Shown here: one piece after another, positions 19,118 through 29,432 of the stretch
Layout of the letters: every line of letters begins with the position of its first letter
Numbering within the stretch: position 1 is the stretch's first letter
Assembly: GCA_019459055.1 (NCBI GenBank)
Contig: JAIBEI010000009.1
Location: 27,341 to 91,340, forward strand
Length of the DNA stretch: 64,000 nt
Source: Thiobacillus sp.
Lineage (GTDB): Bacteria > Pseudomonadota > Gammaproteobacteria > Burkholderiales > Thiobacillaceae
Direction of reading: 5' to 3'
Program-made: the position numbers and the translations under genes
Notes under the pieces: generated by a model
What the model saw: only the letters and a program-made list of their open reading frames with translations
Told to the model about the DNA's origin: nothing
Database searches by the model: none

Positions 19118-19728
19118 CCGCATCCGGCAAATTCATCACCCTCGAAGGCGTCGACGGCGCCGGCAAGAGCACCCATCTGGATTTCGTCGCCGACTGGCTG
19201 CGCCGGCAGGGCCATGAGGTCATCGTCACCCGCGAGCCCGGCGGCACCACGCTCGGCGAAACCCTGCGCGAACTTCTGCTGCACCAGGAGATGGACGCCG
19301 ACACCGAGCTGCTGCTGATGTTCGCCGCGCGCCAGGAGCACCTGGCGCGTCTGATCCTGCCGGCGCTGGCGCGTGGCGCGTGGGTGGTGTCCGACCGCTT
19401 CACCGATGCCAGCTACGCCTACCAGTGCGGTGGGCGCGGCATCGCCGCGGAACGCGTCGCTGCGCTGGAAGCCTGGGTGCAGCGCGGCTTTCAGCCCGAT
19501 CTCACCCTGCTGTTCGACGTGCCGCCGGCGGTGGCGGAGGCGCGCCGCTCGGCCGCACGCACCGCCGACCGTTTCGAGCGCGAGGCCGACAGCTTTTTCA
19601 GCCGCGTGCGCCACGCCTACCTCGAGCGCGCGCAGGCCGAGCCCGGCCGCATTCGCGTGCTGGATGCGCGGCACAGCATCGCCGAATTGCAGACCGAAAT
19701 CGGCCAGCTGTTGCAGGGGCTGGCGTGA
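19114..19728 (+). CDS. tmk: Thymidylate kinase
   Basis: dTMP kinase of 204 residues. P-loop [10 protein letters not shown], the DR(Y/F) motif in [19 protein letters not shown] and the [11 protein letters not shown] loop are visible. It is coupled at both ends: ATGA with mltG and GTGA with holB. The mltG-tmk-holB-PilZ-tatD order is widely conserved in proteobacteria. Confidence 0.97.
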   Translation: MTASGKFITLEGVDGAGKSTHLDFVADWLRRQGHEVIVTREPGGTTLGETLRELLLHQEMDADTELLLMFAARQEHLARLILPALARGAWVVSDRFTDASYAYQCGGRGIAAERVAALEAWVQRGFQPDLTLLFDVPPAVAEARRSAARTADRFEREADSFFSRVRHAYLERAQAEPGRIRVLDARHSIAELQTEIGQLLQGLA

Positions 19729-20708
19729 GCGCGCCGTATCCCTGGCTGGAAGCGTCCTGGCAGCGCCTGCTGGCGGGACGTGGACGTCCCGCCCAGGCCC
19801 TGCTGCTGGCCGGGCCACGCGGGGTGGGCAAGGGCGCGCTGGCGCTGGCGTGGGCGCAGGCCCTGTTGTGCGAAGCGCCGCTCGCCGACGGCACGGCCTG
19901 TGGTACGTGCCCCGCCTGCCACTGGTTCGGCACCGGCGGGCATCCGGATTTTCGGCTGGTCACCCTGCAGGAGAAAACCGGCAAGGAAGGCGAGACCCGG
20001 ATGGCCACCGCTATCGAGGTCGACCAGGCGCGCGAGGCGGTCGATTACGTCCAGCTTTCCACCTACCGTGCGGGGTTTCGGGTGGTGCTGGTCAATCCGG
20101 CCGACAGCCTCAACCTGGCGGCCGCCAATGCCCTGTTAAAGGTATTGGAGGAGCCGCCGTTACATACGGTGTTCGTGCTGGTCTCGGATCAACCGCGACG
20201 GCTGCTGCCGACCATTCGCAGCCGCTGCACCCGGCTCGACATCGGCCTGCCGCCAATCGACCAGGCGGCGCAGTGGCTGGCAGGGCAGGGTGTGGACGAT
20301 GCGAAGAACCTGCTGGCGCTCTCCGGCGGCACGCCGCTCGACGCACAGCGATGGGCCGACAGCGGCGAGCTGGATGAACGCCGCAGCGTGCTGGAAGGCT
20401 TGGCGCGTCCCGACCTGCTTGATCCGGTGACGCTGGGTGACCGCTTCAAAACGGTCGGCCCGCAGACCTGGCACAACGTGGCATACAAGTGGCTGGGCGA
20501 TTTGCTGGCGGTCAAGTTGCAGGGCAGCGTGCAGTTCAACCGCGATTTTTCCGAGGTGCTGGTGCGGCTGGGGGGAAAGGCCGATCTGGCGAAGCTGCTG
20601 GCGCTCGCCAGAATGCAGGCGAACGAAGGCCGGACGCTGGCCCATCCGCTCAACCGCAGCCTGCAGCTGGAAGCCTGGCTGATTCAGTACCGGCATCTGT
20701 TTGATTGA
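19725..20708 (+). CDS. holB: DNA polymerase III delta' subunit
   Basis: Clamp-loader subunit of 327 residues. The start is GTG 19725, overlapping the tmk stop (GTGA), giving [12 protein letters not shown]. The P-loop-like [16 protein letters not shown], the zinc-binding Cys cluster (CEAP...[10 protein letters not shown]) and the sensor-like [10 protein letters not shown] and RSRCTRLD are characteristic. Longer open frames upstream overlap tmk completely and are rejected. Confidence 0.94.
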   Translation: MSAPYPWLEASWQRLLAGRGRPAQALLLAGPRGVGKGALALAWAQALLCEAPLADGTACGTCPACHWFGTGGHPDFRLVTLQEKTGKEGETRMATAIEVDQAREAVDYVQLSTYRAGFRVVLVNPADSLNLAAANALLKVLEEPPLHTVFVLVSDQPRRLLPTIRSRCTRLDIGLPPIDQAAQWLAGQGVDDAKNLLALSGGTPLDAQRWADSGELDERRSVLEGLARPDLLDPVTLGDRFKTVGPQTWHNVAYKWLGDLLAVKLQGSVQFNRDFSEVLVRLGGKADLAKLLALARMQANEGRTLAHPLNRSLQLEAWLIQYRHLFD

Positions 20709-20730
20709 ACACGCCCTAAGAGAGTTGAAT

Positions 20731-21102
20731 ATGAATGCAGCAGTCAATGATGTCGCAGCACCCGTCCGCCCCGGCGTGCTTTCCCTGTCGATCAAGGAAA
20801 AATCCGCGCTGTTTGCGGCCTACATGCCTTTCATCAAGGGGGGCGGGCTGTTCATTCCCACCAACAAAAGCTACAGAATGGGAGAGGAAGTGTTCATGCT
20901 GCTGACCCTGATGGATGACCCCGCCAGGCTACCGGTGTCGGGCAAGGTGGTGTGGCTGACGCCTTCGGGCGCGCATGGCAGCCGCACCCAGGGGGTGGGC
21001 GTGCAGTTCGCCTTCAACGAAAGCGGCAAGTCGGCGCAAAACAAGATTGAAGGTTTTCTCGGCGGTTCGTTAAAATCGGTGCGTCCCACGCACACCATGT
21101 AG
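20731..21102 (+). CDS. PilZ domain protein
   Basis: PilZ-family protein of 123 residues. PilZ domains often bind cyclic di-GMP, but the orthologue beside holB (PilZ of type IV pili) lacks the RxxxR motif. Here too I see no clear RxxxR; the beta-barrel core YMPFIKGGGLFIPTNKSYRMGEEVFMLL and the D/NxSxxG-like end are present. ATG 20731 with AGAGAG upstream is preferred to TTG 20701. The position after holB supports a role in pilus assembly or twitching. Confidence 0.88.
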   Translation: MNAAVNDVAAPVRPGVLSLSIKEKSALFAAYMPFIKGGGLFIPTNKSYRMGEEVFMLLTLMDDPARLPVSGKVVWLTPSGAHGSRTQGVGVQFAFNESGKSAQNKIEGFLGGSLKSVRPTHTM

Positions 21103-21207
21103 TACAGGTACAAGATTCAAGCCGCAAGAGCGGCGCCGAGTCCCTTCAAAAATCATGGCGCCTTCAGGAGCCTTGCATCTTGTGACTTGGATCCCTGTGT
21201 CTGACCT

Positions 21208-21978
21208 ATGTATATCGATTCCCATTGCCACATCAATTTCCCCGACCTTGCCGGCAAGTTGCCCGAGGTGTTCGACCTCATGGCGGCGAACCAGGTAAGC
21301 CACGCGCTGTGCATCAGCGTGGAGCTGGAAAAATTTCCCGAGATCCGCGCGCTGGCCGAGGCGCATCCCAATGTCTATGCCTCGGTCGGTGTCCATCCCG
21401 ACCACGAGGGCTGCACTGAGCCGACGGTGGCGGAACTGGTCGCACTGGCCGACCACCCGAAGGTGGTGGCGATCGGTGAGACCGGGCTGGATTATTTCCG
21501 GCTCGGCGGCGATCTCGAATGGCAGCGCGAGCGTTTTCGCACCCATATCCGCGCCGCGCGTGCGTGCCAAAAGCCCCTGGTGATCCACACCCGCGCCGCG
21601 GCCGACGATACCCTGCGCATCATGCGCGAGGAGCAGGCCGGCGAGGCGGGCGGGGTGATGCATTGCTTCACCGAGAGCCTGGAAGTGGCCGAAGCTGCAA
21701 TCGGGCAGGGTTTTTACATTTCGTTTTCCGGCATCGTCACCTTCAAGAATGCCAAGGCCCTGCGCGAGGTGGCGGCGGCCATCCCGCTGGAGCGCATGCT
21801 GATCGAGACCGACTCGCCGTACCTGGCGCCGGCGCCGCATCGCGGACAGACCAACCAGCCCGGTTACGTCAAGCACGTGGCGGAAGAAATCGCGCGGGTG
21901 CGTGGCATCACCGCCGAGGCGGTGGGTGAAATCACGACGCAGAATTTCTTCCGGCTGTTCGCGTCCGCCCGCCACTGA
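21208..21978 (+). CDS. TatD-family metal-dependent hydrolase
   Basis: TIM-barrel hydrolase of 256 residues, YcfH type. Metal ligands are visible: the N-terminal IDSHCHINF, GETGLDYF, the VIHTR loop, HCFTES and ETDSPYLAP. Homologues have DNase or D-amino-acid-tRNA deacylase-like activity; the physiological substrate is uncertain. It closes the conserved holB-PilZ-tatD group and converges on tcdA. Confidence 0.93.
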   Translation: MYIDSHCHINFPDLAGKLPEVFDLMAANQVSHALCISVELEKFPEIRALAEAHPNVYASVGVHPDHEGCTEPTVAELVALADHPKVVAIGETGLDYFRLGGDLEWQRERFRTHIRAARACQKPLVIHTRAAADDTLRIMREEQAGEAGGVMHCFTESLEVAEAAIGQGFYISFSGIVTFKNAKALREVAAAIPLERMLIETDSPYLAPAPHRGQTNQPGYVKHVAEEIARVRGITAEAVGEITTQNFFRLFASARH

Positions 21979-22018
21979 GGCGTTCAAGCCTGGCCGCCCG
22001 GCGGGATCGGGCAATACC

Positions 22019-22825
22019 TTACCCTGCCCGTGCGGCCAGCCTGGTGAGCACGTGCGCCGCCGCCCGCAGGCCGAAGCTGGCGGTGACACACACCGAAGAC
22101 CCAAAACCGGCGCAATTGAGCCCATGCAGATGGGCGTCCTCGGGACGTTCGTAGCACACGCCGCCCTCGACGCTCGGATAGGTGAGGGGCTCGGTGGAAT
22201 ACACGCAGTCGATGCCGAATTTTTTACCCGGTTCGCGCGGAAATCCATGCTCGCGGCGCAGGCTGGCGCGCACCTTGGACAGCAGGGGATCTTCGGTGGT
22301 GCGGGCGAGATCGGCCAGCTGCACCCGGCCGGGGTCGCTCTGGCCGCCGGCGGCGCCGACGCACACCAGCCTGATGCGCTGGCGGCGGCAGTGGACGATC
22401 AGCGCGGTCTTGGCGCGGGCGCTGTCGATGGCATCCACCACGTAATCGAAACGTTCCGCCAGCAGCCCGGCGACATTCTCGGGCGTGAGAAACGCATCCA
22501 CGCAGCTGACCTGGCAGCGGGGATTGATCGCATGGATGCGCGCTTTCATGGCCTCGACCTTGGACCTGCCGAGTTCGTGCGTCAGCGCATGGATCTGCCG
22601 GTTGATGTTGGACTCGGCCAGATGGTCGGGGTCGATCAGGGTAAGCCGGCCGATAGCCGTGCGCGCCAGCGCCTCTGCGGTCCAGGCCCCGACGCCGCCG
22701 ATACCGATGACGCACACATGCGCCCGCTGGAAACGCTCGAAGGCAGCCGTGCCGTAAAGCCGGCGCACGCCGCCAAAACGGCGCTCGAAATCGATCGCGT
22801 GTTCGCTATGGAAGAGGTCAGTCAT
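22019..22825 (-). CDS. tcdA: tRNA threonylcarbamoyladenosine dehydratase (TcdA/CsdL)
   Basis: E1-like enzyme of 268 residues that cyclises t6A37 in tRNA to ct6A using ATP. The ThiF-type nucleotide site GIGGVGAWTAEALAR, LIDPDHLAESNINRQ, and the C-terminal GGVCYERP and GSSVCVTASFGL patterns match TcdA. The N-terminus (RRFGGVRRLYG) is typical. No csdA/csdE neighbours are seen here. Confidence 0.93.
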   Translation of the reverse strand: MTDLFHSEHAIDFERRFGGVRRLYGTAAFERFQRAHVCVIGIGGVGAWTAEALARTAIGRLTLIDPDHLAESNINRQIHALTHELGRSKVEAMKARIHAINPRCQVSCVDAFLTPENVAGLLAERFDYVVDAIDSARAKTALIVHCRRQRIRLVCVGAAGGQSDPGRVQLADLARTTEDPLLSKVRASLRREHGFPREPGKKFGIDCVYSTEPLTYPSVEGGVCYERPEDAHLHGLNCAGFGSSVCVTASFGLRAAAHVLTRLAARAG

Positions 22826-23211
22826 GAAAGGGCCTGCCAGCTTGTCGTCCGGGGATCGGCAGGCATCAGGATATCAGGCGGCGGTTGTGGCGCGAATCAT
22901 CCTAGAAACCGTAGTTGGACGCGCCCGAGGGTGCGTCTGATCGGGTGTCTGCCGCGAAGCAACGACGCCGCGGGCCGGGGCCCGCAAGGAGGCGCGACAA
23001 AGGCAGGCGCACGAGCAGGCGTGCCATCGGGCGTGTAGCGGACTTACCCACCGGGTGAACGGCATTGAAGGCACTCAATCTTGTGTACATGTGGTATTTG
23101 CAAGGGTGAAGCACACCATGCCGGCAGGTCTGTAAATGGGGTTGCTAGAGACAAACCGAGGGGTCTGGGAGCTGGGCCCACTCGGCTGAAGGATGTCTCC
23201 CGGGCGCCGGA
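22826..23211. other. Intergenic region, 386 bp, no gene seen
   Basis: Between the tcdA start and the stop of the GlcG-like gene (both minus strand). I see no convincing ORF, RNA or promoter. There is a short GACGC/GCGTC inverted repeat around 22918-22940 and a GC-rich GGGCCGGGGCCC run near 22973. Confidence 0.5.
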
Positions 23212-23715
23212 TCAGAGATCCGCGGTTTCCAGTTCGAACTGGATTGCCTTGATTCCGGCACGGGCACAGGCTTCGTCCTGCTCGCCGGTCGCCGCGCCGG
23301 AGATGCCGACTGCGCCGATGATGTTGCCGGCGGCCTCGATCGGCACGCCGCCGGCGGAAAACACCAGGCCGTCGACCTTGCCGACCGAGAACGGCTGAGT
23401 GAAGCGGTTTTCCATGCTGGAGGTGGCTGCATTGAAATTGACCGCCGTGTAGGCCTTCTGTCGGCTGATCTCCAGGGTGATGCGCGGCGCCAGGGTGTCG
23501 CGCAGCGTCACCATGGCGTCGCCGCTGCGGTCGACCACGGTCACGCCGATCTGGATGCCCTCCTTGCGGCAGGCCTCCATCGCGGCATGGGCGATTTTTC
23601 CCGAAGCCTCGACGGTGAGCCTGGGGATTTTGATGACAACGGGCAACTCTGCCGCGATCGCAGGAAAGGTGAACAAAGCGGCGCAGCTCGCCGCGATCAA
23701 TGAAGGTTTGCGCAT
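23212..23715 (-). CDS. Periplasmic GlcG/HbpS-like heme-degrading family protein (DUF336)
   Basis: Exported protein of 167 residues. ATG 23715 has AAGGAG just upstream and gives a clean signal peptide (MRKPSLIAASCAALFTFPAIAAE). The mature part has the DUF336 pattern: GIQIGVTVVDRSGDAMVTLRD, the KAYTAVNF segment, and FSAGGVPIEAAGNIIGAVGISGA. Family members bind heme or cobalamin, or are linked to glycolate use; the actual ligand is unknown. It stands alone. Confidence 0.88.
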   Translation of the reverse strand: MRKPSLIAASCAALFTFPAIAAELPVVIKIPRLTVEASGKIAHAAMEACRKEGIQIGVTVVDRSGDAMVTLRDTLAPRITLEISRQKAYTAVNFNAATSSMENRFTQPFSVGKVDGLVFSAGGVPIEAAGNIIGAVGISGAATGEQDEACARAGIKAIQFELETADL

Positions 23716-23859
23716 GAACCATCTCCTTCTGTCGGTCGGTTGAGGTGAGAAACGCCCTGCATGGCGGGCCGGCCGGCAATCCAACCCGGCCGGGGCATCG
23801 GGCGTCATCGCCATACTACCTGTTCCGGGCTGCAGGTGGCCGCAGAACCGGAGGGCTTG

Positions 23860-24978
23860 CTACTCGAAAAACGCCTTAACCTTGTCCATGAACGACTGCG
23901 CGCGCGGGTTGTTGTTGCGTCCCGGGCTCAGGCTGTCCAGCTCGCGCAGCAATTCCTTCTGGCGCTCGGACAGATTCACCGGCGTTTCGATCTGCATGTG
24001 GCACAGCAGGTCGCCGGGGGCATGGCTGCGCACGCCCTTGATGCCCTTGCCGCGCAGGCGGAACACTTTTCCGGATTGCGTTTCTGCCGGGATCTTGATC
24101 TTGGCATGGCCTTCCAGGGTGGGAATTTCAACCTCGCCGCCGAGTGCGGCGGTGGCGAAGCTGATCGGCATTTCACAATGCAGATCGTCGCCGTCGCGCT
24201 TGAATACCGGGTGGTCCTTGAGATGGATCACCACATAGAGGTCGCCCGCCGGACCGCCGTTGACCCCGGCTTCGCCCTCGCCGCCCAGACGGATGCGGTC
24301 GCCGCTGTCGACCCCGGCGGGGATCTTCACCGACAGGGTCTTGTGTTTCTTGACGCGGCCTTCGCCATGGCAGGCCGTGCAGGGGTCGGCCACCATCTTG
24401 CCGCTACCGCCGCAGCGCGGGCAGGTCTGCTGCACCGAGAAAAAGCCCTGCTGGATGCGCACCTGGCCATGCCCGCCGCAGGTGGTGCAGGGGGTCGGCG
24501 AGGTGCCGGGCTTGGCCCCGCTGCCGTGACACACGCCGCATTCTTCCAGGGAGGGGATGCGGATCTTGGTCTCGGTGCCGCGCGCAGCGTCTTCCAGCCC
24601 GATTTCCAGGTTGTAGCGCAGGGCGGCGCCGCGATAGACGCGGTCGCGGCGGCCGCCGCCCCCGCCGCCAAAAATATCACCGAAGATATCGGAGAAGGCG
24701 TCGGAAAATCCGCTCGCTCCCCCGCCATAACCGCCACCCATGCCTGCCTGCTGATCGACGCCGGCGTGGCCGAACTGGTTGTAGGTGGCGCGCTTGTCCG
24801 GGTCGGACAGGATCTCGTAGGCCTGCTTGGCTTCCTTGAATTTTTCCTCCGCACCCTTGTCGTCCGGGTTGCGGTCAGGATGGTGCTTCATGGCCAGCTT
24901 GCGGTAGGCCTTCTTGATGTCTTCGTCCGAGGCGTTCTTGGCGACGCCGAGGATTTCGTAGTAGTCGCGTTTTGACAT
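23860..24978 (-). CDS. dnaJ: Chaperone DnaJ
   Basis: Hsp40 co-chaperone of 372 residues. The J domain has the HPD motif ([10 protein letters not shown]); a Gly-rich linker (about residues 75-110) is followed by four CxxCxGxG-type zinc repeats ([32 protein letters not shown]) and the C-terminal substrate-binding domain. Last gene of grpE-dnaK-dnaJ. An 87-bp gap with a hairpin separates it from dnaK. Confidence 0.98.
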   Translation of the reverse strand: MSKRDYYEILGVAKNASDEDIKKAYRKLAMKHHPDRNPDDKGAEEKFKEAKQAYEILSDPDKRATYNQFGHAGVDQQAGMGGGYGGGASGFSDAFSDIFGDIFGGGGGGRRDRVYRGAALRYNLEIGLEDAARGTETKIRIPSLEECGVCHGSGAKPGTSPTPCTTCGGHGQVRIQQGFFSVQQTCPRCGGSGKMVADPCTACHGEGRVKKHKTLSVKIPAGVDSGDRIRLGGEGEAGVNGGPAGDLYVVIHLKDHPVFKRDGDDLHCEMPISFATAALGGEVEIPTLEGHAKIKIPAETQSGKVFRLRGKGIKGVRSHAPGDLLCHMQIETPVNLSERQKELLRELDSLSPGRNNNPRAQSFMDKVKAFFE

Positions 24979-25021
24979 GGGGTGAGGAGTGAGGCGTTAG
25001 GGAGTGAGGTGGGGCAGCAGG

Positions 25022-25054
25022 GCGAGGCGCAAGGCTTAATGCCTCACGCCTCGC
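25022..25054 (-). other. Symmetric hairpin between dnaK and dnaJ
   Basis: GCGAGGCG (25022-25029) pairs with CGCCTCGC (25047-25054), and inside it AGGC pairs with GCCT around TTAAT. No T-run follows on the minus strand, so it may be an mRNA processing or attenuation hairpin that lowers dnaJ expression rather than a full terminator. Confidence 0.45.
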
Positions 25055-25065
25055 GCCTGACCCCC

Positions 25066-26982
<1,917 letters not shown>

Positions 26983-27022
26983 GATGCGTTCCTTCTAATA
27001 AAGAGATTGAATTGATTGAAAT

Positions 27023-27048
27023 ATGGGGGAGGTCGCTGCTATTTCAAG
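27023..27048 (-). promoter_or_regulatory. Sigma-32 heat-shock promoter before dnaK
   Basis: On the minus strand: -35 CTTGAAA (27048-27042), 13-base spacer, -10 CCCCAT (27028-27023). Both elements match the E. coli sigma-32 consensus exactly. The -35 overlaps the grpE stop codon, so dnaK-dnaJ can be transcribed without grpE. Confidence 0.75.
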
Positions 27049-27556
27049 CGTCCTTGCCCTTGGCAACCATCACCAGCGCCGGCCGCAGCGTACGCTCGTT
27101 GAGGCGGTAGCCTTTTTGCAGCACCGTCACCACCGTGTTCGCAGGCTGATCGGACTCGACCACCTGGATCGCCTGATGCTGGTGCGGGTCGAATTTTTCG
27201 CCCAGCGGATCGATGTCGTGCAAATTGAATTTGCCGAAGGCGGCAGTCAGTTGCTTCAGGGTCAGTTCGACGCCGTCCTTCATGTTTTCCACGCTCGGCG
27301 ACTCTGCCGCCAGCGCGGCTTCCAGGCTGTCCTTCACCGCCAGCAGTTCGCCAGCGAAGTTTTCAACTGCGAACTTGCGCGCCTTGTCGACGTCCTCCAC
27401 CGCGCGGCGGCGCATGTTCTCGGTTTCCGCCTTGGCGCGCAGCCAGGCGTCGTGATGCTCGGCAGCCTGGAGTTCGGCCGCTTTCAGCAGCGCTTCCAGG
27501 CTCGGCATGATTTCCTTTTCGGGGTGGGTCGTGTCGGTGTTGAGTTCGTCCTGCAT
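27044..27556 (-). CDS. grpE: Nucleotide exchange factor GrpE
   Basis: DnaK nucleotide-exchange factor of 170 residues. A long N-terminal coiled coil contains [29 protein letters not shown], and the C-terminal beta domain contains [10 protein letters not shown] and [27 protein letters not shown] segments. ATG 27556 (MQDELNT) follows GGGAG; the open frame continues upstream across the promoter and tRNA-Ser region, which cannot be coding. Confidence 0.96.
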   Translation of the reverse strand: MQDELNTDTTHPEKEIMPSLEALLKAAELQAAEHHDAWLRAKAETENMRRRAVEDVDKARKFAVENFAGELLAVKDSLEAALAAESPSVENMKDGVELTLKQLTAAFGKFNLHDIDPLGEKFDPHQHQAIQVVESDQPANTVVTVLQKGYRLNERTLRPALVMVAKGKDA

Positions 27557-27585
27557 GTGGGCTCCCAATTGGTTCACGCGGAAAG

Positions 27586-27611
27586 TTGGGGGCGAATGGC
27601 CGGGTTTCAAG
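27586..27611 (-). promoter_or_regulatory. Sigma-32 heat-shock promoter before grpE
   Basis: Minus strand: -35 CTTGAAA (27611-27605), 13-base spacer, -10 CCCCAA (27591-27586; consensus CCCCAT). It lies 30 bases before the grpE ATG and should drive grpE-dnaK-dnaJ on heat shock. Confidence 0.72.
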
Positions 27612-27710
27612 AGGTGAACGTCAATTTCCCTGCGTCGAGAAGGGAAAAACGCTCGGAGGGGCGGCTTCATTTGCTGCGCGCAGGTGCTTCCGGTATGATG
27701 CGGCGCTCCC

Positions 27711-27801
27711 GGAGAGGTGGATGAGCGGTTTAAGTCGCACGCCTGGAAAGCGTGTTTAGGATAATATCCTAACGCGGGTTCGAATCCCGCCCTCTCCGCC
27801 A
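27711..27801 (+). tRNA. tRNA-Ser (anticodon GGA)
   Basis: Class II tRNA of 91 bases including encoded CCA. Acceptor stem GGAGAGG (27711-27717) pairs with CCTCTCC (27791-27797), discriminator G, CCA at 27799-27801. The anticodon GGA is at 27745-27747 in the loop CTGGAAA closed by CACGC/GCGTG. The long variable arm (TTAGGATAATATCCTAA) and T arm GCGGGTTCGAATCCCGC are intact. Confidence 0.96.
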
Positions 27802-27830
27802 CACACATCTATCAACAGCCACGTTACGCG

Positions 27831-28580
27831 ATGCCGAAATACGCCTACCACGGCAGGCTTTCCGTGGTTGTTCCCGTCAAGAACGAGCAGGACAACGTCG
27901 AGCCGCTGGTGCGCGAAATTGCAGCAGCGCTGTCCGGCAACACCACGTTCGAAATCATCTACGTCGACGACGGCAGCACCGATTCCACCCAGGCGCGGCT
28001 GCAGGCACTGAAGACCGGATTCCCGATGCTGCGGGTGATCCGCCACCGCGAATCGTGCGGGCAGAGCCGCGCGGTGACGACCGGGGTGACGGCGGCGCGT
28101 TATGAATGGGTCGCCACCCTCGATGGCGACGGTCAGAACGATCCGGCCGATATCCCGGCGCTGCTGGCCCAACTGACCAATCCGGCGCAACCCGCCAATC
28201 TGGAATTGCTGGCGGGCTGGCGCGCCCGGCGCAACGACACCTTGCTGCGCCGCCTGTCGTCGAAAATCGCCAACGGCGTGCGCTCGCGCATGCTGCGCGA
28301 CAATACGCCGGACACCGGCTGCGGCCTCAAGCTGTTCGCCCGCGAGACCTTTCTGGCTTTGCCCAACTTCGACCACATGCACCGCTTCCTGCCGGCGCTG
28401 GTGATGCGCCACGGCGGCGCCGTGGTGTCGGTTCCGGTCCATCACCGCGCGCGCGAACGCGGCACCTCCAAATACGGTGTGCACAACCGGCTCTGGGTGG
28501 GGATCGTCGATCTGTTCGGCGTCGCCTGGCTGCAGCGTCGGGTGCGCCTGCCGCGGATCGAGCCCGACTCCGATCTCTAA
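27831..28580 (+). CDS. Glycosyltransferase family 2 (polyprenyl-phosphate sugar transferase-like)
   Basis: Soluble GT2 enzyme of 249 residues. SVVVPVKNEQDNVEPLVREI, the nucleotide-sugar site IIYVDDGSTDST and the DxD-like LDGDGQNDP are visible. The pattern resembles Dpm1/ArnC-type transferases that load a sugar on polyprenyl phosphate, but the C-terminal membrane helices of ArnC are absent. The ArnT-like enzyme two genes downstream could use its product to modify lipid A or another envelope glycan. Sugar identity is unknown. Confidence 0.87.
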   Translation: MPKYAYHGRLSVVVPVKNEQDNVEPLVREIAAALSGNTTFEIIYVDDGSTDSTQARLQALKTGFPMLRVIRHRESCGQSRAVTTGVTAARYEWVATLDGDGQNDPADIPALLAQLTNPAQPANLELLAGWRARRNDTLLRRLSSKIANGVRSRMLRDNTPDTGCGLKLFARETFLALPNFDHMHRFLPALVMRHGGAVVSVPVHHRARERGTSKYGVHNRLWVGIVDLFGVAWLQRRVRLPRIEPDSDL

Positions 28581-28601
28581 GGACATGAATATTTCATTCC
28601 T

Positions 28602-28691
28602 TGTCATTGCGAGCGAAGCGAAGCAATCCAGGATGACAGCGGAATCAACGAGTTCTGGATCGCCACGGCCCTACGGGCCTCGCGATGACGG
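28602..28691. repeat. Palindromic interspersed repeat (GTCATTGCGAG family)
   Basis: Left arm begins GTCATTGCGAGCGAAGCGAA and ends GCAATCCAG; the right arm read on the minus strand begins GTCATCGCGAGGCCCGTAGG and ends GCGATCCAG. The two arms are inverted, diverged copies of one unit, giving a 90-bp REP/MITE-like element between two genes. I recall similar units dispersed in many bacterial genomes. Confidence 0.6.
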
Positions 28692-28712
28692 AATCAATCG
28701 GCGTTCCCCTCA

Positions 28713-29432
28713 ATGAAAGCGCGCGTCATCCTCAAGGGCCTGGCGCTGATGCTGAGCCTGGCCTTGCTGGGCTATCTGTTCAAGACCAGCGATCTGGGCA
28801 ACAGCGTCAACGAGGCCTGGATCGATGCGCGGGTGCGCGGCCACGGCCTCAACGGCGCGCTGCTGTTTCTGCTGATGGGCGGGTTGTTCACCGCGATCGG
28901 CCTGCCGCGCCAGATCATCGCCTTTCTCGGCGGCTATGCCTTCAGCGTCGGTCTGGGCACGCTGCTCGGCGCGCTGGCCGCCTTGCTGGGCTGCATGTTG
29001 AGCTTTGCCTACGCGCGCTTTTTCGGCAAGGGGCTGCTGCACGAGCGGCTGGGCGAGCGCGCAGGGCGCTTCGACCGCTTCATCCACGACCACCCGTTTT
29101 CGATGACGGTGCTGATCCGCCTGCTGCCGGTGGGCAGCAACCTGCTGACCAATCTGGCTGCCGGCATTTCCAGCATCCGGTCCGTTCATTTTTTTTCCGG
29201 CACGCTGCTCGGCTATCTGCCGCAGACGCTGGTGTTTGCGCTGGTCGGCAGCGGCGTTCACATCGCGCCGACCCTGACACTCGCGCTCGCCATTGGCCTG
29301 TTCCTGATCTCGGGCGCGCTGGGCGTCTGGCTGTATCGCCATTTCCGCCACGGCCAAAGCCTTGACGCGCAGATCGATGCCGCGCTTGATGAAGCCACCC
29401 CTTCACCCCTTGAACCTGATGCAAAATCCTGA
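28713..29432 (+). CDS. TVP38/TMEM64 family membrane protein
   Basis: Integral membrane protein of 239 residues of the SNARE-associated/VTT (DedA-like) superfamily. Several hydrophobic helices are seen, with the family core FLGGYAFSVGLGTLLG, a re-entrant-like GGL-FTAIGLPRQII segment and LIRLLPVGSNLLTNLAAGIS. Related proteins move or scramble lipids across membranes. Its place between GT2 and GT39 genes suggests a role in handling a lipid-linked sugar, which is inference. It overlaps the next gene by 14 bases. Confidence 0.87.
   Translation: MKARVILKGLALMLSLALLGYLFKTSDLGNSVNEAWIDARVRGHGLNGALLFLLMGGLFTAIGLPRQIIAFLGGYAFSVGLGTLLGALAALLGCMLSFAYARFFGKGLLHERLGERAGRFDRFIHDHPFSMTVLIRLLPVGSNLLTNLAAGISSIRSVHFFSGTLLGYLPQTLVFALVGSGVHIAPTLTLALAIGLFLISGALGVWLYRHFRHGQSLDAQIDAALDEATPSPLEPDAKS

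Noticed and set aside
19380..19724. N-terminal extension of holB and an alternate frame across tmk
   Set aside because: It overlaps tmk completely; GTG 19725 gives the right HolB length and the usual GTGA coupling.
22874..23114. Short minus-strand frames between tcdA and the GlcG-like gene
   Set aside because: Arg/Ala-rich, no ribosome site and no recognisable motif; treated as non-coding.
27557..27808. N-terminal extension of grpE through the tRNA-Ser region
   Set aside because: It would translate the antisense of a tRNA and cross the heat-shock promoter; ATG 27556 fits GrpE.
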